Below are positions 24,785 to 36,440 of a stretch of 64,000 nucleotides of DNA, in pieces. The translations under genes and the position numbers were made by a program. This DNA comes from Toxonevra muliebris (taxonomy: Eukaryota; Arthropoda; Insecta; Diptera; Pallopteridae). Positions within the stretch are counted from its first letter, which is position 1; each line of letters begins with the position of its first letter. The notes beneath the pieces are model-generated. The model was given only the letters and a program-made list of their open reading frames with translations, was not told the origin of the DNA and searched no databases. The DNA lies in contig OY829326.1 of NCBI GenBank assembly GCA_963691655.1, positions 139,828,998-139,892,997 of the forward strand, read 5' to 3'.

Positions 24785-25912
24785 TTTATTAACATTTTCT
24801 TTTTTTACAGTAAAATAATTGTTAAACTTACGCGAGGAACATGCTGAAATTAATTAAATAACTATAAAATATAAAATATTTTTATGTATGTATTACACTA
24901 CAGAATTACAAAATTATAATACTATTCATGTGTAGCTGTCTGTTTGTTGGCTGTGCATTTGAAATGGAAAACAAAAGAAACTTAAAATTACATGTAGAAA
25001 ATAAAAACGAAGAAAATTTACAGCGGAAAATAAACTAAATACATACATACAAAAATAAAAAGAATTACAATAAAATTTATACGTATGCTCTTTGGTTTTA
25101 GAACTTAAAAAGTAATTTACAGAGTTGCATCATCGTGCATACATAGATGCATTTAAGTTTTTTTTTTTTAGTTTAGGAGTTCTTCACGAACGAAATTCTA
25201 CGTATTTTTCTTGCTTTGCTTGCATATTTGTTTTTGTTTTTCAATAAGGAATCATTTTTGCTACAACTGTGAGCTGCTGCTGCATGAAATACGAATACCG
25301 TATACCTAGATGGCGCCACGTACTACAACAGATGGCACCACTTAAATATGAGTCATTTTGCAGAATGTGTCACTCACTCTAGAGTTTATTTTGTATGTGT
25401 GTATTGTCTGTCTGTGTGTGTGTGTGTGTGTGTGTGTGCCTTTAATCGAGCATACTCATAACTAAATTATGTAAGTATTTCGAATGCTAAATACGTACAT
25501 AATATATTTAAGATTTAAGGTATTTTAAGCAAATTAAGGCTATGAAATCAAACTTGAGTATATATTGTAAACTATACTTGCAAATGTATAGATTTATGTC
25601 TGTGTGTACTTGCATTAAACTATGTGTGAAAAATGGTTGTGTGTGTGTGTGTGTGTGAATTATGGTTATGTACATTAGAGCAGGTTCAGGCATCTTTATA
25701 TAGTATATACAAAGTATTCAACATACGAGTATGTAGATGAAGGTAGGTGGGAGGTTGCAGGATCATTCACTAACTTCTAACTTTAGCCTGTCAGCCGCCG
25801 CAGCAGTAGCACCAATATTCTGTCTAAATGCAAGCGGATTGCTGCTGCTACATCAACACCTTACCTTAGCGGCACCACACTAGAGGCGCCACAAATGCTG
25901 TATCGTCGGCGG
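24785..25912 (-). other. bi: probable 3' untranslated region of bi
   Basis: AT-rich sequence downstream of the bi stop with no coding ORF. It holds two GT/CA runs and possible AATAAA polyadenylation signals (minus strand) at 25390-25385 and 24790-24785. Which signal is used, and hence the end of the gene, cannot be decided without transcript data. Confidence 0.45.
25413..25438. repeat. (TG)n microsatellite
   Basis: About 13 TG units in the presumed bi 3' UTR; a second TG run lies at 25637-25658. Confidence 0.9.
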
Positions 25913-25972
25913 TCACACATCGTCGAGATCGATAACGGACGATTGATCGTTTTCGTCCCGATCAAATAAATG
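25913..25972 (-). other. bi: candidate stop-codon readthrough extension of bi (19 codons plus second TGA)
   Basis: In frame with the last bi exon, the TGA at 25975-25973 is followed immediately by C and then 19 sense codons, HLFDRDENDQSSVIDLDDV, before a second TGA at 25915-25913. The peptide is acidic and non-repetitive, unlike the surrounding untranslated DNA. VIDLDD fits the SUMO-interacting motif pattern of a hydrophobic core followed by acidic residues. UGA-C is the leakiest stop context in flies (known from Drosophila readthrough work). Readthrough itself is inference. A random open run of 19 codons is not rare, so the composition carries the argument. Confidence 0.5.
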
Positions 25973-26868
25973 TCACTGATCCAGTTGGTTCGGTGACTTG
26001 CGCTGCAGTTCATGCTCATGCAGTGTGCCACCACTCGCATTTCCATTATGTTGCACTTCTAGCCCATTGACCATTTTTTCGATACTCTTCAGCTCGGATG
26101 GTGATGAATTATTGCGTTTGTTGTTGTTGAGCAGTAGCGATGGTGGTGTTGTCGGTGACATCGAGATAGGTCGCGTTGGTGGTGAATTTGATGAGGCACG
26201 ATGAGGTCGTGGGCTTGAGCTTAGGCTACGTGGTCCATTCTCTATGCTGCCAGCACCGCTACCAATTCCTCCGCCGCCGCCACCGCCGCCGGGTCCTTCA
26301 CCGCCAGCACCACGATTTGCATTTGAGCCGGGCGTCACAGCATCAAAAGCTGAACCCAGACTGCCAGGCAGGCTATACGGCGAGAAACGATGGCCCTTCA
26401 AACCTTGTAGCGGTGAGACGGGTGTGTGTCCTGAGTAATGTCCGAATAAGGCGGGATGTTGCGCTGCCAATGCGAGCTGCGCATTGAATAGCAGCCCGGG
26501 ATTGAGGCCGGCTGGGTTCATTGCAGCGGCTGCGGCAGGATTGTGCAAGAGCCCCAAATGTGGCGGCGGGTAGAGACCATGCGGATAAAGATAAGGCAAC
26601 AGATGCGGCGATGGGTGTATCGGTGGTCCTACTGAGATATTTGGCGATGGATAGGAACCGGATGCATTCATATTTACAGCAGCACTCTCTTTTGGGCTAC
26701 CAGATGAGGTGGGACGAAATGCACCGCCCGTACTGCCGCCAACACTCTCCGAACAACTGGAATCGCTGCCATCACGTTCGACATCGTCCGATTGTAGGCG
26801 TCGCCGTAATGCCTCCTCGTTGGCATGATCACCGGCACCGGCCAAGTGGTTGAACCAGGCTGCAAGGG
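25973..26868 (-). CDS. bi: bifid/optomotor-blind last coding exon (C-terminal region, stop TGA at 25975-25973)
   Basis: This exon encodes about 297 residues. It begins ALAAWFNHLAGAGDHANEE, then ERDGSDSSCSESVGGSTGG, a proline-rich block (SVGPPIHPSPHLLPYLYP, then HGLYPPPHLGLLHNPAAAAA), LNPGLLFNAQLALAAQHPAL, TPVSPLQGLKGHRFSPYSLP, GSLGSAFDAVTPGSNANR, a run of eight glycines, SLSSSPRPHRASSNSPPTRP, ISMSPTTPPSLLL and SPSELKSIEKMVNGLEVQHN, ending SPNQLDQ. Order and motifs match fly Omb and the C-terminal repression-type region of Tbx2/3 proteins (from memory). I start it at the acceptor ending at 26869 because that gives ALAAWF; the alternative acceptor would start it at 26859. The upstream in-frame ATG at 26896 is intronic. 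The stop is TGA followed by C, and the frame continues for 19 codons beyond it. Confidence 0.93.
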
Positions 26869-27070
26869 CTTTATATTGGTTAGAAATTTTTGACATTATT
26901 TAATTATTTCAATAACAAAAATTTGAGTAAATTGTAGGAAAAGAGGAAAGAAAAAGTTGAAAAGTTAAAGCTTCTATATAAGATTAAACCGAAACTTCAA
27001 TGAATGCAGCAATCACAAATTTCAACTTCTTTTTTCTCAATAAACCCGTTAAATATTTATTTAGACTCAC
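26869..27070 (-). other. bi: short bi intron (about 202 bp) with two possible acceptors
   Basis: Donor gtgagt at 27070. The first usable acceptor is ataaag ending at 26869; a second, closer to consensus (ccttgcag), ends at 26860 inside the proposed exon. A branch-point-like ctaac lies about 10 nt before the first and about 19 nt before the second. Both keep the reading frame and differ by three codons. Confidence 0.8.
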
Positions 27071-27318
27071 CCGAATGTTGATGCGCATGCATTTGCTGCA
27101 ACGAATGACTCAAAGGCAACAATGGACTTTGCGGTGGTCCAACAACATCCAACAGCTTGTCATCGTCATCCTGTTGATTGTCAAGTAGTGCTGCATGTGG
27201 ATGCAAATGATGTGGTGGACGTCCGGTGTGTCCTAAATGTAACGGAGCACGTGAGCTGCTAACGTGTGTCGGATTAAGCTTATCCGAATCGGACCCGCGA
27301 TTCGACATTAACGCTTGC
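27071..27318 (-). CDS. bi: bifid/optomotor-blind exon encoding the linker after the T-box (248 bp)
   Basis: The exon starts with one base that completes a lysine codon, then reads QALMSNRGSDSDKLNP and continues through a histidine/proline-rich stretch (GRPPHHLHPHAALL), an acidic DNQQDDDDKLLDVV block, and PPQSPLLPLSHSLQQ before HAHQHS. This matches the region right after the T-box in Drosophila Omb as I remember it. The acceptor is tgttgttacag|G and the donor CATTCGG|gtgagt. It ends one base into a codon (G|), continued in the next exon. The segment is poorly structured and rich in H, P and D, typical of the linker to the C-terminal repression region. No defects are seen. Confidence 0.93.
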
Positions 27319-28479
27319 CTGTAACAACAGTTTTGAATAAAAAATACTCATTAGAACATCCAATTGTCAATTTGAATGAGAGGAGTTGTATATTATATAC
27401 AAAATACGCCTACTCACGTTCATTTTACTACTTATATTTGTTAAATGCATCAATTGAAAATTTATGTAAATATATTTACGTGTTGATATAACGACAATTA
27501 AGCAACCCGAACAAATTAAGTAAATTAATTACCTGAGATTTTAAGCGATTATACGAGATTTATGTGAAAATTACGTCAAAGCATATTTCACTGTCAATTA
27601 ATACAGATTTGGCATTATCAGAACAAAATTATCGCTTTGTATATGTATAAAAGAAAGCCAGTTTAAAAGTTTAGGCAATCAATGAGTTGCAATCAAAACC
27701 ACAAAACTTGAGGAAAAGAAAAAAAAAAAAAAAAAAAAAAAAAATAAAACAAAACATTTAAGCTGTCCTCCTTCTTCTCTATTTCGGAACAAAAGTTGAG
27801 ATCTAAAGCATATTCTTTTATACTCTACATTCAAAATAGCGGGTATGTTCTTGGTTGGACACACTTTGTGCATATATAAAAATTAAAGAAGTAGAGAGAA
27901 CAATTTTCAATCTGTCTAATACTGGTCAAGGGTTGTTTGCCGGTCCTCGGAAGTACAACTTTGAAATGATAGCCCGGATTTACTGTGTTAGGTAGCAAAA
28001 TTTAACTCCGATCCAAAAGTCTCGCCAATTTTAATTCAGTGACGATAGTCGTCATTAGCCTAGTACTTAAAAGCGGATTCTGAAATGGAGTTATGAAACT
28101 AAGTTTAGCCAGATTTAGTTACCTTTTGAAATGGATAATACGTCAATGTATATGGATTCAAAAATTACGACAAATTATGTTTCACCTTAGCCTAAATGGC
28201 AAATTGTTCCAAAAATATTGCTAATGAAATGGTTGTGAGCCTATCGTGGCGATATTTTCACAGCTTTGATGTAAGCTAAGTCGCCGACTGATGACCAATC
28301 AGTTATAAATTTCAAAACAAAAATGATTGCGAATTTATGCTGGTTCCGTATTGGAAACCGAATGTTGCGGGCTAATATCTTGCCAGTATTCGATTTGTCA
28401 ATTGTCCTCATCAGAATTTCAATCGAAGTTAATTACAATTATATGTACATGCCATCGATCAACATTCAGATCAAATATG

Positions 28480-29140
28480 AGTTCAAAAATCTCACCAAAA
28501 TTCCGACAAAAAATAGTTTAAAAATATAGACCAAAAATTAAACCCAACTCAAACCCAAAATCATAACTAAATTCAGACCAGAATTGAGATAAAAATTCGA
28601 GACAAAAATTAAACCAAACTTATACGAAGAATCAAACTAAAATTCAAACTTAAATTTCAAATCAAGATTTAGACCAAAAATTAAACCAAACTCAGACCCA
28701 AAATCAAACTGAAATTCAGACTAAAATTGAGACTAAAACTTAGATAAAATTTCAGATTAAAATTAAAATTCAGAAAAAATTTAGACCAAGAGTCAGATAA
28801 AGGTTTAGACCAAAAATAAAACCAAATTTAAAGAAAAAATCGGACTTGAATTCTGACTAAAATTCAGAGTAGAAATCTACCAAATTCGGAGCCAACTCAG
28901 GCCAAAATTGAGACCAAAACTTAGACCAAGTTTAAAGTAAGATTTTTGATAAAAAATTTAAGAAAAGTGAAGACCGAATTCATATAAAAAGATAGACCAA
29001 AACTCAGACGAAAAGATACACAAATTCAGAATAAAACTCAGATCAAATTCATACCTAAACTCAGTCCAAAAATTAAGCCGAAATTCTGATCGAAAATAAG
29101 GTCAAAATTCAAAGAAAAAGTAGACCAAAAATTAAATGGA
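28480..29140. repeat. degenerate short-unit array (aaattcagaccaaaa type)
   Basis: About 660 bp made almost entirely of variants of aaattcagaccaaaaattaa and aactcaga. Unit length drifts between roughly 12 and 24 bp. Same-strand relatives lie at 36270-36440 and 38450-38890, and an inverted one at 32240-32990. Confidence 0.85.
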
Positions 29141-29239
29141 ATAAAGTCATAAACAAAGTGGTACAAATCCTACCAGCTCATTTCCATTACGGGGTCCCCA
29201 GATTTTTAGCCATGTTACTAATATTAAGGTGCAATAACT

Positions 29240-29410
29240 CGTTGAAGGCTTAAGTCGAGCTTTTTACATTCGTTTATCTTTCGAACCTATCAAATAAAAA
29301 TCATTTTACATAAATAGGATAAGACTCGGGGAAGGCTTAAGTCGAGCTTTTTGCATTCATTTATCTTTCGAACCTATCAAATAAAAATTATTTTATATAA
29401 ATAGCATAAG
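29240..29410. repeat. tandem duplication, period 87 bp
   Basis: The word gaaggcttaagtcgagcttt starts at 29244 and 29331. The following 60 bp (tttatctttcgaacctatca and beyond) are nearly identical. Confidence 0.9.
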
Positions 29411-32235
29411 AAGCGTATGTTGACTACCGCAAAATTATTTGCTAGGGCTGCCTGGGATAAGCAGCTGCCACGACTGAATTCTCAACAGGAAAGGAAATCC
29501 TATTTGACAAGAGTGACTGGATCATGTTGAGGTGATGGGGATGGGGCGGGGGGGGGGGGGGAAGTATTAGTATTTGGCACCTCAGGGTTACTGAAGAAGA
29601 GCGCAACCAAATATCTATACTCGAGTTTCATAAGCAAAAAAAGTGCATGCTTGGCTCGTTTGTAAAATAGCGTGATATTCAGCTTTTCGTCTGAAATTTC
29701 ACAGAAATTCTGACGCCAATTTGAAGTAAAGTAATATCAGAGATGAAAAAACAGATGTTGCAACTCTAAACATTTTAGCTGTAGCATATTCAACATGTCA
29801 TTTGTAGTCGGTGCATGCCAACAGTATTCTCGAAATTTTGGATGATTTTTGTTGTTGTTTTTGTTGATTCAACCTTTTATCGGCTTTGTTATTTGTTTCT
29901 ATTTGTTTGTGTGTGCAAATATTTTAATCCTAGCGTATAATGTTACATTTATTCCCATTCCGACCCCATAATTCCACATAGGCAATCAAAATAATACAAT
30001 CGTTACAATCGCCACTACAACAACCAACAACAATAATTTCAAACAAATTCTACTGCTAATTCATTAGCACCACAAATACAAAATATCACAAAGTACCCGC
30101 AGCACAGTTCTGAGAGTTTCAGTATAAGCAAACAAACAAACGAACAAAACAGTAGAAGGGTTGAAGAGGCGTAACAACCCTTTTGGCTTTAGAATCAACA
30201 ACAACATAAACTATGAGTGAGTATTACAAATAACATTGGCAATCCTAGTGATAATAACACCGAATGCCAATAATAATTATGTGGCTTTACACCCTTCGCT
30301 CTAACCCAAGATAGAAATGTACGTGATGAAAGAAGTCAAGGGGACGATAGATTGCAGATCGGAGAGAGATTTGGTTGAAATATTTGTTGGGTTACCTAGG
30401 AAATGCACACTTCAAATATTTTACCTTTTCCATTTATATCAACTAAAACGATTTCAATTGCAGGAATGTGTAATTGTCGCCACATGCAAAAATCTCGAAA
30501 GGGGTTTCTCATTGTGTTATGGTTACTCAAAAAGTAAAATAAAGAAGTCAACACTTTGTACTTTATTTTTTGGTAAGTGAAAAGAGCGCGAGAAAAAAAA
30601 AAACATTCGCTAATTGGCGTTTAGTATTTCCATTTCTAGCTGTGCTACCGTCGTCGCACCGTCAAGCACATTGAAATTCTATTAGCAAAACAACCAAAAA
30701 TTCACAGTGGCGGTCCATATGCTAAAAACCAAAGAAGATGTGATGAAGAAAAAGCTGGAAAAGTAGTTGCCTTCAAGGCAGACAGAAAAAACAAAAGCAG
30801 CAGGAGCAGAACGAACAATCCGTCAGACGGACGGACAGAGGGTTAAATTTAATACAGAGGGAGCCACCATAGAAATAAAAACCGGATAAGGAAATTTATT
30901 TATTCAATGCAAAGTGAAAACGTTTAAAAAGTTTTCGAAAGAAACAACAACAAGAAAAAAACTCTTACAGTTCTTCTGCACTAAATACAAAGTGTGTATG
31001 GTTTGAAAATTTGCAACAACAATTGACAACGATTGAGTGCACAGAAAAAAAATACGTATTTCACTTTCTGCGTGGTGAATGTGTGTGAAAAGTTTAACAA
31101 AAATAAATAAAAATACCCGCGGGCATTAGTTGACACAAAAGAATTTTATATTCGCAAAAAGAATACAAAAAAAAAAAACATAAAATGAACTGGCAATTTA
31201 AAAGATAAAGCAGAACTTTTGTAGATGAGCAGCAGCAGTGGCAGTAACATTTAACCCATTGGAAACCGATAATCGAATTGAGTTTGGCTCCTTCAAAGCT
31301 GGAAAAGCTTAAATTTAAAATAGTTTCCGTTCTTTTAATGGGTTGAAGTGTTTATAATATGCTTTGAATTTAATGACTTTATAGAAAGATTCTTAACGAG
31401 TTTTAAATCCAAGGTCTGCTGGATAGAATGTCTGGGTTTAATACTTGTCACAGTCAAAAAAAAAATTGTTTTCTGATTAGCTAACAAGACCTTAGCTGGC
31501 AAGCTCGAAGAGTAACAATTCCTTTAGAAAAGATCTTCAAAATAAAAATTTTTCTACACTCTTGCACTACAACGGACCTCGATTAACTTTTGGAAACTTA
31601 CTGAAGTCCCCATGATTTAAAAGATTGTTCCTGTCGCATAGAAAATATTTAGTAGTCTGAATATTTTTTCCATTTCTGCAGCTTCTAAGAAATTTAAGGA
31701 GAATACTCCTTAGACCATTGCTTTAATTCTACTGTGTCCCTTTTAAAGCACTCTAGATTAATGAAAAGAGCCACACTCTGCTATTATAGGAAGCTAAAAA
31801 ATTGTTGGTTTTTCCATTTTTGAATTAATTATGAATCTTTTTTCATTTTTTATGCTTGATGTATCTAAACATTTATGAATAAACGTATTTATATTATATT
31901 ATATTATTTTATATCCCTTAATGTCGTACTTTTTTAGGATATTATTGTTAACTTAGAGATCAGAGATAAGGAAAAGATTATACCCAAATCTCCTTATGGC
32001 GTTGGCAGTTAGACCTAAACATTCCAGCTTTTCTGTGCTTTAGTCTAAGTTTCTACTTCTTGTTAGCTAGTTTGTGAATGACTACTGATGGATTCAATGT
32101 CCCTATTAGAAATACGAAAGCTTCAATTTTTCACAAATTTTTCTATAACGCAACTGATTATTATATACAATATGACTTCATTAAATCTGAAATTTCAAGG
32201 ACAGTCTATAGATGTTCTACTTCTTCAGAGCTTGA
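29411..32235. other. intronic stretch without recognised genes
   Basis: The CA/AAC-rich part from 29990 to 31200 resembles the base composition of fly 5' untranslated leaders, but no coding exon, splice pattern or promoter motif could be assigned. Confidence 0.4.
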
Positions 32236-32239
32236 TAAT

Positions 32240-32990
32240 AGTTCTTAGCTTCTATTTTTAAGTCTGATTTTATGGTTTTGCTGGCAGTCTAATTTTAAGC
32301 TTCATTTTGCTCTGAGATTGATACTGAATTTTAGCCTAAATTTTGGTATGGCTCTTTATTTGATTTTTGTCTGAGTTCTGTGTTGAATTTGATTTCAATT
32401 TTGGACTGAGATTTACCCTGAGTGTTTGGTTTGCATATCATATGAAAAAAATCATATCTGGCAAAATTTTGGTTTAAATTTTTGTCTACGTTTTTGGTCC
32501 GAATTTGGGTCTAATATATATAATATATAAAATATATTACATCTGATTTTTAGTATGATTTATTAACCGATTTTCGGTCTACACTTGGCTGCATTTTGGT
32601 CTGAATTTATTTATAAGTTGTAGTCTGATTTTTGGTTTGATTTTTGATCTAAATTCTGGTTCAATTTTAGTTTGCATTTGGACTTAATTTTGATTTAATT
32701 TTTGTTCTGGTTTTCTTTGGAATTTCAGTTAGAATTGGTTTTGAATTTCGGTCACAATTTGATTTGAATTTTGGTTTGAATTTTTATTTGATTTTTGGTC
32801 AGATTTTGATTTAAGATTTGGTTTGATGTCTGGTTTAGTTTTTGGTCTGAATTCGGTGTTAATTTTTGTCTACTTAAAATAAGTAGGTTTTAGGAAAGGG
32901 TTTTGGTGTAGTACCGGAGTTTCTTTTGGGATTTGTTTAAATTCTTCTGTCTGATTTTAGTCTAGTTACTGGTCTGATAATTGTCTAAAA
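32240..32990. repeat. degenerate short-unit array, inverted orientation (ttttggtctgaattt type)
   Basis: Variants of ttggtctgaattttggtttg repeat over about 750 bp, the reverse complement of the aaattcagaccaaaa unit at 28480-29140. Confidence 0.85.
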
Positions 32991-32999
32991 ACTTAGTGA

Positions 33000-34655
33000 A
33001 CTCAGCTTTCTCTAAACGCCAGGTCCACCACTAGTCAGTTCCATTGTTAAACTCTCCATCATTTGCCGAAATTTTAAAGGAATGAGTAAAAGGCAACAAA
33101 TTGTCTAATCATCATTTGAGACGCTGAGAAGAAAAGTGGTAGAATTTCTACGTTCAGAAAAAAGTGGAATAATTTTACTTAAGAGCAAAAGCAAAACGAA
33201 ATATGTTGAGAGCAAAAGTGAAACGAAATATGTTCAGAGCGAAAACGGAATAAAAAACTATGCTGTTCTTGCTCTGAAAGAATTGTTATACCATTTTTGC
33301 TTTTACTTTAAAGGCGTTTCATTTTCACTCTAAACCGTATTACTTATGCCATTCTTGCACTGACACTCTAAATTATTTCACTTTTGTTCTTATACAAATT
33401 TTAGCCCGCTTTTCCTGTCAGCCTCTCATTTCATCTTGATGCCATTTTATTGTCTCGACAACCAGAAAATTAATAAAAAATCGGAGACAAAAAGAAGAGT
33501 ATAAAGTTTATCAACGGGACGGTATCGCTTTGACTAGAAATGACAGGAAAGTGGCTACAATATTTTTAAAGAAACTGATTTTGGTATGAACAGAAAATTA
33601 ATTCTGAACATCCATAAACTTCAATCATTAATTTCACAACTTTGTTGATGGGCTCAAAAATTTTTAAAATGTACAGAGCACACATATATTTAAGCGTTTG
33701 GAGAACTAGTCTTAACTCTAAAGCACAAAACTTGAAATGCAACATATTCTCTGAAATTTGAAAAAACTTCTGAAATCATTTAATATATTTAAATTGGAAA
33801 AAATAAATGTCAATACGGTTAAATTCCATTTTTTGAGCAATTAAAAATAACAAGAAAAAATTTAAAAGTTACCGCGCATTAGGGTTAAACGGGTTAAATT
33901 TTGAATATGTGTTAGTACCAAAAACCCACATATACATACATATAATATATACATATACAACTCAATCAGTAAACATCGAATATTTTTAAAGAAAGCAATT
34001 GCTGTCTCGCCTAAGAGTCTACGTCAAATGAGGGTGCAAAAATTTAGCAAATTGATATATTTTTAAGCTAACTGCTGGGTGTGTGGGTGTTTAACCTTCA
34101 AATGCAAAAAAAAAAACCCACACAAATTCAACACCAATTTAAATGTAATTCGTAAATTACAGAGTAAAGATCTATTTGTAATCACAAAAATATATTGTTA
34201 TTATAGCGAGCCTACCATACCATTTTGAAAGTTTTTTTTGGGGGAGGATGGGCGTGAGTGTTTGTATGTATGTGGTTAGCAAATTGATTTACTATTAAAT
34301 TATCCAAACACTAGGCAATTTACACTCATTATCATTCTTTTTTTTTTGCGTCTTTTGCTTTCATCTTTTCATTTTCACATTTTCATTTTCAGTTTATTTT
34401 TGCTATTTTCGGGGTTTGAAGTTTTTCTGCATGCATGCAGGTTGTTAATGGTATTCTATACTACACTCTTCGTGTTTTATACTTACATACAAATGTGAGT
34501 AAGAATGTACATTAGCTAAGTAATAAATATACCTTAATCTTAACATATGCTTATGTTATAACGTTGTATGTATAGGTGTTAGCCTGTAGAGAATGGGAAG
34601 GACTAATGGAAAAAAGTTTAAGACTGTTTAACATGGAACATGTTCAATCAACGTA
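33000..34655. other. intronic stretch without recognised genes
   Basis: Contains a 27-bp tandem pair around 33184-33240 (gagcaaaag...gaaatatgtt) and AT-rich unique sequence. Confidence 0.5.
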
Positions 34656-34661
34656 CACAAA

Positions 34662-34739
34662 TCGTCGCCTGAGAATTGAGTTGGCGTATGTGTATAAGTA
34701 TTCCTATGCCTATACGCCAAATCAATTCTCAGGCGACGA
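34662..34739. other. strong intronic hairpin (27-bp arms, 24-nt loop)
   Basis: Left arm 34662-34688 (tcgtcgcctgagaattga and so on) and right arm 34713-34739 are complementary over 27 bp with a single mismatch. The loop is 24 nt. The size resembles a microRNA precursor. Nothing flanking suggests a larger transposon. Confidence 0.85.
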
Positions 34740-36269
34740 AATGTTAACGAAATTTGAGCTGATCTAAGCAATTAAATATTCAGGAAGAATTTTTCTAATT
34801 TTTTACTCAAATACTTTCTGGAAAGTTCAGTGACTGATGATGATCTTAAGCTGATTTATTTTTAAAGAAGCATTAAGATTAAACTTGAGTTCAAAGTGTA
34901 ATTCACAATCTAATAAAATTTTCCTACTGGGTATAGACACACACATATGTAGAAATGAATGTGGTATATTAAGTTGAAAATTGCGCTTCATTTTCGTAGT
35001 AGCAAATTATTATAACGCTTTGATGTGTGAACACAAAAAAAAAATAAATAAATTGCCTTATTACTCTATTTTTTTATGGCAACCTTTATTTTTTAGATTT
35101 TTCCCTATTTTCATTTCTTTTTTTTTGTTTTGTTTTGCTTTGGTTGATGTGGCGAGAAAATTGCGATAACGTGTTTTGAATTAATTTTCTTTTCTCTTTC
35201 ATTGGAATTTTCTATATATTTCAACGTTTTATGCGCTTTTTTTCAATTAAGGTTTCACAATAATTTAAGGAAGTAATTTTATGTGTGTATGTATGTGTAT
35301 GTAGCATAATTTTAGGCATATAAATTTGAATTAAATATATGCAAAAAAAAAAAAAACAAAAATATATACAAACTAGTAAAGTATATTTTACGTTTAAATA
35401 ACACCAAAAGTGTAACAAATTAATGCTTATGTTGTTAGGTTTGGTGATGTGTTGCTGCCAGAGGTGGTGTTGGTCAACATGAACATTCATTCTTTACTAT
35501 ATAAAAACATTGTTCGAGGCATTTATTCTCACAAATTTGTATTGCTGCACACACAAACACATATACACACAAACAATAACAATACATTTACATGCAATAA
35601 TCCTAAAAAATATGCTACTTTTATGTGGCATCAATAGTTTAGCGGCTTTATTGGTGAAAGAGGTGAAGATGGTGGTGGTGGTGATGTTGTTCGCGTCATT
35701 GACACATTCTCTCACTGCAATTCGTTTCTTTTATACATTTTCATACCATTTTGTATATGTATGCAAATACATTCTATATGGTTACATTTAGTTTGTAATA
35801 GCAAACTTAAATAGTTTGTTGGTTTTCACTAACAATATTATCTTTTCCTCTTAAGCTCATTGTTTTGACTATGGGGTAAGTGCGAGTGGGTAGTGTGTAA
35901 GAGCGTTGGTAAGAATTTGAAAAAACAACGAAAGCGCGCTAGTTGGAATTGTGATGAGTGAGTTTACATGCGGATTTACAATGCCAATTAGAATTAAATA
36001 ATATTGTGTTGGAAAAACAACAAATTTCAATTAAGGTCTAAGTATTTGTAATCACACGAGTAGAAAACATGATTTATATAATTTCATACCTATTTGTATA
36101 TATGCTGAAAAAACTTTGTCAATATTAACATTTATATGTGAAAGGCAAAATTTTGATTTAAATTTATACGATAAATTTTCTTAGACCCTAAAGAATTCTA
36201 TATGGAACTACTTCGAATGGTTCATTATCACTAAAGACGTATGTGAAAATAAGATTAAAGTTTAAAGAA

Positions 36270-36440
36270 AACCATGACCAAAAACCTGATCAAAATCCAC
36301 ACAAAAACTCACACCGAAATCAAATGAAAAACCAGCTTAAAGTTCAGACCAAAAATCAAACCAAATTCAGACTAAAAAAACGGAAATTCAAATCAATTTA
36401 AACAAAAAAAAAAAAGAAAAAAAGACCAAATTCAAACCAA
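36270..36440. repeat. short copy of the aaattcagaccaaaa array
   Basis: Runs of ttcagaccaaaaatcaaacc and related words over about 170 bp, same orientation as 28480-29140. Confidence 0.75.

Noticed and set aside
26176..26853. Plus-strand open frames of 64-110 codons opposite the last bi exon
   Set aside because: They are antisense shadows of the GC-richer bi coding exon.
26869..26896. In-frame ATG upstream of the last bi exon as a separate gene start
   Set aside because: The codons before ALAAWF fall in the intron and the exon reads on from the upstream exon in frame.
29990..31250. CA/AAC-rich region as a 5' leader or alternative promoter of bi
   Set aside because: Composition is suggestive only; no start codon, donor site or core promoter could be tied to it.
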